Assembly (NCBI RefSeq): GCF_006716645.1 | Contig: NZ_VFPL01000001.1 | Coordinates: 1,426,001-1,490,000, forward strand | Source of the DNA: Arcticibacter tournemirensis | GTDB lineage: Bacteria; Bacteroidota; Bacteroidia; Sphingobacteriales; Sphingobacteriaceae | Direction: 5' to 3' | DNA: 64,000 nucleotides | In this document: positions 48,675-57,435 of the stretch, in pieces | Layout: every line of letters starts with the position of its first letter | Position numbering within the stretch: position 1 is the stretch's first letter | Notes under the pieces: generated by a model | Database searches by the model: none | Seen by the model: the letters and a program-made list of their open reading frames with translations, nothing else | Told to the model about the DNA's origin: nothing | Position numbers and translations under genes: made by a program

Positions 48675-48696
48675 GGAAAGAGCCTTAAAAAGCTTC

Positions 48697-48731
48697 AAAA
48701 GCCTGTAAATTGATTGATTTACAGGCTTTTT
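48697..48731 (+). terminator. Perfect 14-bp terminator after the tRNA fragment
   Basis: AAAAGCCTGTAAAT (48697-48710) and ATTTACAGGCTTTT (48717-48730) pair perfectly around TGATTG and run into a T-rich tract. It is the natural terminator of the tRNA transcript and stays attached to its 3' part. Confidence 0.85.
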
Positions 48732-48767
48732 CATTTTTTTTGATATCAAGATAAATCAAACTTTCGC

Positions 48768-48937
48768 AAGGTTTCCAATACCTATTCCGTAACCTGTTCT
48801 CATTTTTTACCTTCGAGGTATTGAAAAGTGGTGTAATTGACTGTAAAGCAGAATATTACGAATCTCAGAAGATGCTATTTTCTGACGTTTTTTGACCCAT
48901 TTTCAGTGCTAAAATCCGAAGGTTTCAATACCTAATT
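48768..48937. repeat. Repeated AGGTTTCnAATACCT motif upstream of the integrase gene
   Basis: AAGGTTTCCAATACCTATT (48768-48786) and AAGGTTTCAATACCTAATT (48919-48937) are direct repeats, and GAGGTATTGAAAAGTG (about 48815-48830) is the core in inverse orientation. They lie between the att-like tRNA fragment and the integrase start. They look like arm-type binding sites for the integrase or an excisionase, or operator sites for the integrase promoter. Confidence 0.5.
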
Positions 48938-48975
48938 GAGTTAAAATTGATCAAAATGAAGAAAGGTCGGCGAAA

Positions 48976-50208
48976 ATGAAGACGGTAAACACATTCGGAA
49001 TCCAGTTTATTATCCGTCAGGATAAGCTGAAAGACGGCAAGGCTCCAATCTATGCAAGGATCACGGTTAACGGTGAAATTATCCATTTCGCCCTGAAGCA
49101 ATGGATAAATGCAGCTTGTTGGGATCAGCGCAGAGGTATAGGAAAAGGAAAGGCAGAATCAATTAAGATGACTAATAACGGATTGGAGCAGGTACGTATG
49201 GCACTTGGTCGCTGCTACCAGGAATTGCAGCTGAAGGGCGGTCTTGTTACAGCATCTGCTGTTAAAGATGCCTTCCTTGGAACCGATAGTGAGGAACCCA
49301 ATACACTCAGTCGGTTAGTTGAATATCACAATGAACAGGCGAAATACGAACTGGAATGGAGTACGCTGAAACATTATTATGTCACGCAGCGCTATCTGAC
49401 CCGATTCCTGGAAGCCAAATTCCGTAAGAGGAATATCTTGCTGCGTGAGATCAACTATAAGTTTATTGCCGATTTTGAAACGTTCCTCCGGGCGCACAAG
49501 CCGAACGATCATCAGAAGCCGATGAATAACAATGGCGTAATGAAGCACCTTATCCGCTTACGAAAAATGACCAATCTGGCGCTTCGGCTTGAATGGATCA
49601 CTTCCGATCCGTTTAAGAATTACAAGATCCGGCATCAAAAGGTGGATAAGGATTATCTTACGCAGTTTGAGCTGGAGGCGATGGAGAAAAAAGAATTCGA
49701 TATCGAACGGCTTGCTATCGTAAGAGATCTGTTCGTTTTCTGTTGTTATACCGGGCTTGCTTATGTAGATGTGATGAAATTGACAGCTAGTCATATCGTC
49801 CGGGGGATTGACGGCGAGGACTGGATCAAGATCCTCAGGCAGAAAACGAATATTCCGGTCAATACGCCAATTCTGCCCCAGGCTAAACAGATCATGGAAA
49901 AATATCAGGATCATTACCGGTCTGCAAAACTTGATACTATATTTCCGGTGTTCTCGAATCAAAAAGTGAATAGCTATCTGAAAGAGATCGCTGACCTCTG
50001 TGGGATCAAAAAGACGTTGACGTTTCATATCGCCCGTCATACGTTTGCTACGACGGTAACACTATCTAACGGGGTGCCGATAGAAACTGTGAGTAAGATG
50101 CTGGGGCATACCAAGGTTGCTACCACTCAGATTTATGCAAGGGTTTTAGAACAGAAAATCAGTGATGATATGAGGCGTTTAAGGAAGAAACTGGTTGGTG
50201 ATCATTAG
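48976..50208 (+). CDS. int: Tyrosine recombinase / site-specific integrase
   Basis: A 410-residue integrase of the Bacteroidota conjugative-element type: arm-binding domain (FGIQFIIRQDKLKDGKAPIY), SAM-like core-binding domain (about 110-210), catalytic domain with CCYTGLAYVDVMKL (box I, where Arg is replaced as is common in this group), HIARHTFATT (HxxR, about 350) and LGHTKVATTQIYARV (His and nucleophile Tyr, about 386). It catalyses recombination at the tRNA 3' end lying 300 bases upstream. Which element it moves, the tra element on the left or a remnant on the right, cannot be settled from this window. Confidence 0.92.
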   Translation: MKTVNTFGIQFIIRQDKLKDGKAPIYARITVNGEIIHFALKQWINAACWDQRRGIGKGKAESIKMTNNGLEQVRMALGRCYQELQLKGGLVTASAVKDAFLGTDSEEPNTLSRLVEYHNEQAKYELEWSTLKHYYVTQRYLTRFLEAKFRKRNILLREINYKFIADFETFLRAHKPNDHQKPMNNNGVMKHLIRLRKMTNLALRLEWITSDPFKNYKIRHQKVDKDYLTQFELEAMEKKEFDIERLAIVRDLFVFCCYTGLAYVDVMKLTASHIVRGIDGEDWIKILRQKTNIPVNTPILPQAKQIMEKYQDHYRSAKLDTIFPVFSNQKVNSYLKEIADLCGIKKTLTFHIARHTFATTVTLSNGVPIETVSKMLGHTKVATTQIYARVLEQKISDDMRRLRKKLVGDH

Positions 50209-50505
50209 GCTAGCGCAGTAGAACACTGATATCAAACATACTAGTGCTTGATGTGTGTATTATCAGGCTCAACCAGTTAGACAGTTCTCCAACTAATTGG
50301 TTGAGAAATAATGGGCTGGAAAACTTAATAAATAACGAATTTTCTATATTTATTATTACTATAGCGATTACAATATGCTGGATTTTCAATGAGCTTTTAT
50401 GACTCTTACTAAACGCATTTCCAATAAGTATACAGGCCGAACGACTCGGTTGACGTTGTAGGTCCGACCCACAAACGAGCATTTAAGAAGTATCGCTGAT
50501 TGTCG
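50209..50505. other. Noncoding gap after the integrase gene
   Basis: About 300 AT-rich bases. One 90-codon open frame on the minus strand (50210-50482) has no recognisable sequence and AT-rich codon use; I do not accept it as a gene. Nothing else stands out. Confidence 0.4.
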
Positions 50506-51449
50506 CTATGGATTCTTTATACCGTTTTTAACTGCTTCGTAAATTTCCCAGGTGTCAATCTCTTTTGCAGTTGTCGGATAAACTGATCCTGTATGTGTAC
50601 CAACCGCATTGATCTTTTCCAGGATATAGGGCACCAAGCTTTTGTGAATGTTGATGCATTTGCAAAACCGGAAATCCGAAGGTTCGTCTTGTTTCCTTGC
50701 CTTTTCATATTCGGCTGCGGCTACCATTTCCAATGGCATGGTTGCACTAGCGTTCCAAGTAAACGCGCCGTGCTGACTAATGATATTTTGACTGTTTATC
50801 AGCGAAAAGATCAATCCCGAATCCGGGTTATCATCGCTAAAATATGCCTGCGGTATGTGCATCATTTTTTCCATGGGCACCATATTCAATATGAAACCGG
50901 TACCAGGAATTTTACTATGATCGAAAAAGCTGCGGTCAGAAAATTTATTTCTTGCCGTTTCTCGTATTTCTGCGTCAGGGATCGCGTTAATCAAGTTATC
51001 TAAGATATCCTTACTCACATTATCTAAACTATCACTTAACAAACCCCTCATGCTACCGCCTTCAAAATAGGACTTCTCCAGATAATATAAGCTGATGTGC
51101 TCATCAATCTCCCGTCCTTTGCATGAATAATCTATCCCATCCACTGCGAAAAACAGGCCGGTTGGAAAATGAAAGGTCCAATCCATCAATGGTGTCGGAC
51201 AACCATGATGTTGTAGAAAGCCCAGTATCCCGATATCATTAGCGGTATCCTCATGGGTTTTACTGTAATCGGAAATTAACAATGTCAAATTTCAGAAAAT
51301 AAGGATGTACAGAAAACGGAAAATAAGAATGTACAAAATTCAGTAAATCGGAAAATAAGGATGCATGATGAATTCTGATTGGGGGCATGCCCCCAATCAG
51401 AAAAACGCCACTTTCGCGGCAGATTTAACTTTTAATTAACTGCCCAAAG

Positions 51450-53009
51450 ATGGACAAAAAAACCATTAGTAATTGGATCATGTATCATCAAATCAGAAAA
51501 ATGCACGCAGAAGGGTCCACCTTCTCACAAATTGCTTCATTGCTGGGCCTGGACCGCAGAACGGTAAAGAAGTACTACCGGATGGATGAGCAATTGTATG
51601 AAAGTTTTCTTAGTGGAAAAGAGGAGCGTAGTAAGTTGCTGTCCCCCTATGAGGGATTCGTAAAGGAGAAGCTGGAGGCCCTTCCTTCAGCAAGCACCGC
51701 CCAGGTCCATGACTGGCTGAAGGAACATCATTCCGAATTTCCGCCTACCAGCCCCCGTACTGTTTATAATTTTGTGATGTGGGTGCGCCAGAAGTACCGG
51801 ATCATGACGGAAGAACGGACCAGGGATTATATGCGGGTGGAAGAACTGCCCTATGGAGCTCAGGGCCAGGCCGATTTCGGTCAGTATACCCTGCGCAGTG
51901 CCGAAGGCCGGAAGAAAGTCTGGTTCTTCAGCCTGGTACTCTCTGCCAGCCGTTATAAGTATGTCCACTTCTCGGACCGGCCATTCACAACCGGGACAGC
52001 CATAGAAGCCCACGAGGCAGCATTCCGGTTCCTGGGAGGAATCCCCAAAGAGCTGGTTTATGATCAGGACCGGTTATTTCTAGTTGATGAAAACCTGGGG
52101 GAACTACTGCTGACCAAAGAGTTTAAAACATATGTGTTTGAGCGCGACTATCAAATCTATTTCTGCCGCAAAGCAGATCCCCAGAGTAAAGGAAAGATTG
52201 AGAATGTGATCGGCTATATCAAGAAGAACTTCCTTTACGGTCGTCTTTACCATGATATAGAAGTCCTGCAGTCCCAGGTGCTGGCCTGGCTTGCCCGGAC
52301 CGGCAACGCCATGGTACACGGAACCACAAAAAAGGTCCCTATGCAGGAGTGGGAACAGGAAAAAGCGCATCTGAGTAGCTGGGCCCCTATTGGCCTGATG
52401 CCGGACTATATTGTATCTGCTGTGCTAAAGGACAATATGTTCAATTATAAGGGGAACAGTTACTCGGTCCCCTGCGGTACCTATAAGGGAAAAGGAACGT
52501 ATCTCAACCTTCGCCTGGAAGAGGGGGACGTACTGGCTGTTTATAATCAGCAGGAGGAACTGCTATGCCACCATGAACTCTATTCAGGACGGGGAAAGAC
52601 TGTGATCAATACCGATCATAAAAGGGACAAAAGTGGTAAAGTCCGTGACCTGATCCATCAGACTGCCGCTCTTTTTTCAGACAGGCAGCAGGCACTGGTG
52701 TTTTTGGAAAAGATCCGGGAGCAAAAACCCCGTTACGCCCGCGATCAGGTGCAGGCTATCCGGGATGCCATAAGCGGCAGTGATGGGCCTATGAAGGACA
52801 CCGCTTTGGATACCTGCATGGTAAGGAGCTTGTTTGACGCCACTGCTTTTAAAGAAATACTCCGCCAGCTCACCGAGCTGGCCCTTCAGCCTACCAGCAG
52901 GGAGGCCATGATCAAACTCCTTGATCCGGCTAATCTGAAGAAAGCAGAGATCAGGCCTAAAGGAAGCGATATCAGGGTTTATGAAAACTTATTTAATACA
53001 CGATTATAA
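51450..53009 (+). CDS. istA: IS21-family transposase IstA
   Basis: A 519-residue DDE transposase. N-terminal helix-turn-helix SQIASLLGLDRRTVKKYYRM; catalytic core with YGAQGQADFGQYTLRSAEGR (first Asp), LVYDQDRLFLVDENLGEL (second Asp) and DPQSKGKIENVIGYIKKNF (Glu). The C-terminal half contains NSYSVPCGTYKGKGTYLNLR. Intact length and motifs suggest activity together with IstB, whose gene follows after 7 bases. Confidence 0.92.
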   Translation: MDKKTISNWIMYHQIRKMHAEGSTFSQIASLLGLDRRTVKKYYRMDEQLYESFLSGKEERSKLLSPYEGFVKEKLEALPSASTAQVHDWLKEHHSEFPPTSPRTVYNFVMWVRQKYRIMTEERTRDYMRVEELPYGAQGQADFGQYTLRSAEGRKKVWFFSLVLSASRYKYVHFSDRPFTTGTAIEAHEAAFRFLGGIPKELVYDQDRLFLVDENLGELLLTKEFKTYVFERDYQIYFCRKADPQSKGKIENVIGYIKKNFLYGRLYHDIEVLQSQVLAWLARTGNAMVHGTTKKVPMQEWEQEKAHLSSWAPIGLMPDYIVSAVLKDNMFNYKGNSYSVPCGTYKGKGTYLNLRLEEGDVLAVYNQQEELLCHHELYSGRGKTVINTDHKRDKSGKVRDLIHQTAALFSDRQQALVFLEKIREQKPRYARDQVQAIRDAISGSDGPMKDTALDTCMVRSLFDATAFKEILRQLTELALQPTSREAMIKLLDPANLKKAEIRPKGSDIRVYENLFNTRL

Positions 53010-53016
53010 TCACACA

Positions 53017-53772
53017 ATGGAAACACTGGAAACGATCAAAAAACAATGTCAGTTACTGCGCCTGGGCGCAGTAACCGGAAAGGTGGAAGCACTGGCAGAC
53101 CGTGCCGCTGCCGAAGGCCTCAGCTACCTGGAATTCATCAGGCAACTGCTGGACAGCGAACTGGAGGACCGCCGCAGACGCGATCAGCAGCGCAGGGAGA
53201 AAGCCGCCTGCCTGCCTTTAAACCACCATCTGGAGCAGTACGATAGTTCCAGGGAAGAGCGCCTTCCCAAAGCCAGGCTGGAGCAGCTTAAAGAACTGAC
53301 ATGGCTGGACCAGAACTACAACATCATCCTGATGGGCCCCAGCGGTACCGGCAAAACGATGCTCTCGGCAGGCTTATGTTATCACGCAGTGAAGAACGGC
53401 TACCGGGCTTATTTCCGTACCATGGAGCAGTTAATGACCATACTGAGGACGAAAGATATTGCTACGGTTGCAAGAGCCGACTACGCCCGGTTAACCAGAG
53501 CGCAACTGATCGTTATCGACGATATGATGATGATCTCTCAGAACAAGATGGAGGCCAACGCCTTCTTTCACTTCATTAACACCCTGCACGAGAAGACCTC
53601 TTTTATTATTACCACCAATAAGTCTCCCAAACAATGGGTGGAAATACTGGGCGACGAAGTCATTACCACGGCACTTTTAGACCGCTTGCTGTACCGCTGC
53701 GAGATCATACAGCTGGCTGGAGAAAGCTACAGAATGCAGAATAGAAAATCAATTTTTGAAACTATAGGTTAA
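53017..53772 (+). CDS. istB: IS21-family helper ATPase IstB
   Basis: A 251-residue AAA+ ATPase related to DnaC: METLETIKKQCQLLRLGAVT at the start, Walker A NIILMGPSGTGKTMLSAGL near residue 106, Walker B QLIVIDDMMMI, and TNKSPKQWVEILGDEVITTA. IstB assists target selection and assembly of IstA. I chose the ATG 53017 because the protein then begins as usual for the family; the frame is also open from 52981 within istA. Confidence 0.92.
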   Translation: METLETIKKQCQLLRLGAVTGKVEALADRAAAEGLSYLEFIRQLLDSELEDRRRRDQQRREKAACLPLNHHLEQYDSSREERLPKARLEQLKELTWLDQNYNIILMGPSGTGKTMLSAGLCYHAVKNGYRAYFRTMEQLMTILRTKDIATVARADYARLTRAQLIVIDDMMMISQNKMEANAFFHFINTLHEKTSFIITTNKSPKQWVEILGDEVITTALLDRLLYRCEIIQLAGESYRMQNRKSIFETIG

Positions 53773-54397
53773 GGTCTTACCTTTGCTTTAAATCGACATC
53801 CTTATTTGCCGATTTGCTTAGCCCTGATGTACATCCTTATTTACCGAAACATGTACATTGCTATTTTCCGGTGACAGTTTTACCTAAAGTCGCTTGTATT
53901 TGCTCTAAGAAGCGTTCTCTGCCCAATGAAATCATCTGCTCCAAGAGCGAACGATAGGAAAGATCGTAATTGAATATTCCATCGTTAATCCATTGGCGCT
54001 GAGCTTTATTGTATAAGCGCCATTTAGCCTCCCTCTGCCCGCGAAACACAAAACCTTCTTTGTTATGGAAATCGGCGAAAAATTGATCGAACTGATCTTT
54101 TGTCTCTACATTTTGCTGCTCAAAAAACAACCCTTTTTGAATGAAGGAAATATACTCGGAAAGGTGTTCTTGGTCGAAATATGGCGGCGAAGTATGTATC
54201 TCTAATTGCCCCGTCATAAAGGCATTTAGTCGAGGTGTTATCGACTCGGGATCGGCATCGCCATACTTATCAAATCTGGTGTTGATGAAATCCTGCAAAA
54301 GTCCCGGATCAGGTATTCTTTTCACCCCGCCATTTTCAAGGAATTCCTTGGTTAGCTTTATCTTTAACGCTAAATTTTTTATTTCCCTTTTAGCCAT

Positions 54398-54833
54398 AAT
54401 TATTCAAAGCAATATAAAAAAGATCTTTGGAAGTCTACAGAACATTTGGGCGAATCTTTCTATTTTCAAGCAAGTAATGGAGGGGGCTAAAAAAAGCCTG
54501 TTGCTAAAGGTGTATTTTTGCAACCTGTAATTGTTTGAAGCTCTTTGGGTAGATTGAAGTTCAGTGTTTTGGATACGATTAAGAAAGTATTTTATTAATC
54601 GAAATACTATGGTTCCCTTATTTTCGACTTATTCATGCAGTAGTTTCGGCAAATTGTGAGTGACAATTAAATGTCAGGGCAGGTCCTTTGATAGCTAGGA
54701 TACATCGATCAGCGTATGTAGGCTGATCTTCAATGTGAAAGGCTCAGTCCCTCGGTTCAGACGATAGGTTTAACAGGAAAATTTAATTCATTCCCATGAT
54801 TTTTGCATATTTTTGAGGGGCCACAAATAACTC
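54398..54833. other. AT-rich noncoding region between two broken defence genes
   Basis: About 435 bases without a credible gene, between the divergent starts of the FRG gene and the methylase-like gene. TATTTTTG occurs at 54808-54815, 19 bases ahead of the ATG at 54834, and again near 54513; both fit the TAnnTTTG promoter element on the plus strand. No stable stem-loop seen. Confidence 0.4.
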
Positions 54834-55185
54834 ATGAGCGAGGAATTACTACAGAGAAACTTACTTGAAAGCCCTGGAAAAATAGGGATTTGGGATTTTT
54901 ATAACATCGGCGCGACTTCAGTGAAAACGTTGAAGGAGTATGGGATAATAAGAAATGTAGATTACGGGGAGGTAGAGAAGAAGAAGATTGATGGGCTGAT
55001 TGTTCAAAGGAAGAAAGTCATCGCAGTAATTGAATATAAGAAGCCATCTGAATTCAGAACTCTTTCGCAACAAGAAAAAGCAATAAAGCAAGAGATCCAG
55101 GTCGCTAAGAAGCTTGATAGCAAAATTATTATAGCTACGTAAGCATCCGACCGCCCCATCTATGTTATGAGAGTAAAAGTGGCGA

Positions 55186-56757
55186 TTATTGCATTTGAGA
55201 AGGAGTCCAATTATTAGGCAGAAGTTCAAAAAGTTTATTTGCCTTGTGTTCTGGAATTCGCTCCAGGACGTCTTGCAGCCATTGCTGAGGATTAATCCCA
55301 TGCATTTTGCAACTTCCCATGAAAGAATAGAGCATGGCAACCCGTTTAGCTCCTTCATGCGATCCTGCAAATAAATAGTTACGTCGTCCAATCGCTGAAG
55401 GTCTGACTGAGTTTTCTACAGCGTTATTGTCCGGTTGCAATCTTCCGTCCTGAAGATAGACCACCAATTTGTCCCAAAGTGTCAAGTTATAAGCAATAGC
55501 TTTTCCGATAGGACTTGAGGGTAATACCTGCTGGTAATTTTCCATCAGCCAGGATTTTAGTTCCTCCAGTACCGGCAGAGCGCTTTGCGTGCGAAGATCT
55601 TTGATCTGCTCAAAAGACAGTCCTTCATTTTTAGCTTGACGCTCCAAAGTATATAGCTTCTGGATTTGAGTCAATACATGATCAGCCCTGGAAGGGTCGT
55701 TGTTTCTACTCTCAGTGTATTTACGTCTCACATGCGCCCAGCAACAAAGTCTTTTGATGTCTTTGTTTTGTTCGAAGATGTCGTAAGCGGCATACCCGTC
55801 TGTGCTAAGATATCCTTTAAAGTCTTTTAGTATTTCAAGCGGACCTTCTCTGCCTCGTCCTGCCCGGTAATCAAACAGGACCAGCCCGGGCTGTGCCGAT
55901 TGATACAACCAGTGGTAGCCTCTGGTTGTGCCTTCTTTTTTAGTTTTATCCAGTACTTTAATGGGAGTTTCATCCGCTTTGATGTAGTCACAGCTCAATA
56001 CCGTCTTTACCAATGCCTGGTAAAGTGGTTCCAATAGTTTGCAGCAGGCAGTAATCCAATCGTTCATTGTAGAGGAAGGAATGTTGATACCTTCTCTTGA
56101 AAACTGTTGAAGCTGACGGTACACTGGCAAATGATTGACGAATTTGCTGATGATAATATAAGCTAGAAGCGCAGGACCTGCTATTCCTTTAGAAATAGGC
56201 CGTTCAGGTAATGGCGCGCATATCACTCCACCAGTTGTGGGATCTGCATATTTAGGACGAACATATTGTTTAACAAAGAGTTTACCCGGAGTGTATTCCA
56301 GCTCTTCGGTAATCTCTTCACCTATTTTTTTAAGTGTCTTAACGTCTATGCCTGCAGGCTCCAGAATAATTTGCTGACGAAGTAAACTGGCGGGCAAGGG
56401 TAACCTTCCCTGATGGTTCGATTCTTTTGGCTGCGAAAGTGTACGTGTATAGCTTACTTGCTGCTCTGTGTCTTGCTGCTGGACTAATGGCTCAGCAAAC
56501 ATGGACATTTGCTTGGGTGAGGTAGCGGGAACAAACCGTTCACTTTTGGTCCCAAAGATCATTTTCTTTAGCTGGGCCAGCTCGTGTTTGAGTTGTAAGT
56601 TCTCCAGGTCCTTAGATTGAAGGGCTTCCTGGTAACGCTTTTCATTGCGTTCAACAGTTTCAGCCAAATCATTGAATTTGGAAAGCAGGGTTTCCATACT
56701 AAGATTTGCCGTTGCTGTCATTACTGCTAAAATACGGCTTTTTAGCGTCTTAAACAA
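55186..56757 (-). CDS. tnpC: IS66 transposase TnpC
   Basis: A 523-residue transposase. The N-terminal coiled coil (MSMETLLSKFNDLAETVERN region to ELAQLKKMIFGTKSERFVP) is followed by a zinc-finger-like part and the DDE core: SCDYIKADETPIKVLDKTK, GYLSTDGYAAYDIFEQNKD and QPDNNAVENSVRPSAIGRR, ending with the conserved NYLFAGSHEGAKRVAMLYS. Translation may start at one of the first internal Met residues. It appears intact. Confidence 0.93.
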   Translation of the reverse strand: MFKTLKSRILAVMTATANLSMETLLSKFNDLAETVERNEKRYQEALQSKDLENLQLKHELAQLKKMIFGTKSERFVPATSPKQMSMFAEPLVQQQDTEQQVSYTRTLSQPKESNHQGRLPLPASLLRQQIILEPAGIDVKTLKKIGEEITEELEYTPGKLFVKQYVRPKYADPTTGGVICAPLPERPISKGIAGPALLAYIIISKFVNHLPVYRQLQQFSREGINIPSSTMNDWITACCKLLEPLYQALVKTVLSCDYIKADETPIKVLDKTKKEGTTRGYHWLYQSAQPGLVLFDYRAGRGREGPLEILKDFKGYLSTDGYAAYDIFEQNKDIKRLCCWAHVRRKYTESRNNDPSRADHVLTQIQKLYTLERQAKNEGLSFEQIKDLRTQSALPVLEELKSWLMENYQQVLPSSPIGKAIAYNLTLWDKLVVYLQDGRLQPDNNAVENSVRPSAIGRRNYLFAGSHEGAKRVAMLYSFMGSCKMHGINPQQWLQDVLERIPEHKANKLFELLPNNWTPSQMQ

Positions 56758-56772
56758 GCATTTGAGCGTCTA

Positions 56773-57132
56773 TCAGGCTATCTTTTTCATTGAAAAACGC
56801 TTTCTTCTTTGTACACTTTTTAGATTTATTCCTTTAAGAATAAGCATAAGTTCATCACTGCTAATGGTAGTATGCTTAGTACCATCAGTAGCCTGCGGTA
56901 CCTCAAAATTCCCACTCTCCAGGCGCTTATGATATAAGGCAAAACCATCGCCTTCAAAGTGAAGAAGTTTAATTTGACTGCGCTTTCGGTTTACAAAGAT
57001 AAAAATATCACCAGTAGTAGGATCCTGACCCAACCGGGAGCGTACAATACCGCTTAGTGCATCAAAGCCACATCTGAAATCTGTAATACCCTGATAAAAG
57101 TAATAACGACAGGCAGAAGACAGGGCAAGCAT
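56773..57132 (-). CDS. tnpB: IS66 accessory protein TnpB
   Basis: A 119-residue IS66 Orf2 protein: YYFYQGITDFRCGFDALSGI and DIFIFVNRKRSQIKLLHFEG, then FALYHKRLESGNFEVP, all diagnostic of the family. Needed with TnpA for transposition in studied IS66 members. It follows tnpA without a gap and lies 15 bases ahead of tnpC. Confidence 0.93.
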   Translation of the reverse strand: MLALSSACRYYFYQGITDFRCGFDALSGIVRSRLGQDPTTGDIFIFVNRKRSQIKLLHFEGDGFALYHKRLESGNFEVPQATDGTKHTTISSDELMLILKGINLKSVQRRKRFSMKKIA

Positions 57133-57435
57133 TTAGCTCAACAGACTTTTTAATAGGGATACATCGGGTTGCTCAAAGAAGATCAGACGATTTCCATTAC
57201 ATCCAATTACCTCCAGAGAAGCAGCAGGTTTCTTGGCAGAAACCACTTTTACAGCAACAAATCCCTTTTCAGTATCGACACCCTGCTCTCTAATGCGGTA
57301 CTTACTTAACCAATAATGGAAAATATGGGAAGCAATATTGTTTTGTTCACAATAGGATTTTTGGCTGAGACCGCTAGACTTCCACGCTTGAATATGCGGA
57401 AACATTTCGCTTTCCTGAGATACTGTTTTATTCAT
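57133..57435 (-). CDS. tnpA: IS66 accessory protein TnpA
   Basis: A 100-residue protein with the helix-turn-helix AWKSSGLSQKSYCEQNNIAS, then HIFHYWLSKYR, typical of the TnpA (Orf1) of Bacteroidota IS66 elements. First gene of the element, reading from the right terminal repeat. Confidence 0.88.
   Translation of the reverse strand: MNKTVSQESEMFPHIQAWKSSGLSQKSYCEQNNIASHIFHYWLSKYRIREQGVDTEKGFVAVKVVSAKKPAASLEVIGCNGNRLIFFEQPDVSLLKSLLS

Larger units (their letters stand above)
51283..53876 (+). mobile_element. IS21-family insertion sequence
   Basis: The ends are TGTCA (51283-51287) and TGACA (53872-53876), followed inward by repeated units: GAAAATAAGGATGTACA near 51294 and variants near 51325 and 51350 on the left, and their complements near 53795, 53827 and 53850 on the right. 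Such multiple terminal repeats are typical of IS21 and bind the transposase. The istA and istB genes fill the element. I do not find a clean 4-8 bp target duplication. Confidence 0.88.
50506..54397 (-). pseudogene. FRG-domain gene cut in two by IS21
   Basis: On the minus strand, 54397 to 53877 encodes the N-terminal part with the family signature GFVFRGQREAKWRLYNKAQR, and 51282 to 50506 encodes the remainder, GILGFLQHHGCPTPLMDWT and TGLFFAVDGIDYS, which are the later FRG motifs (FRGQ, then QHxGxPTPLLDWT). The two halves are separated exactly by the IS21 element. FRG proteins occur in defence and toxin loci of unclear mechanism. The rebuilt protein would be about 430 residues. It is not functional here unless the element leaves. 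Confidence 0.85.

Noticed and set aside
48590-48675. A complete tRNA gene
   Set aside because: The 5' acceptor strand and D arm are missing, so it cannot fold into a tRNA; it is an integration remnant.
50210-50482. 90-codon minus-strand frame after the integrase gene
   Set aside because: No ribosome site, no recognisable motif, AT-rich composition; best explained as chance.
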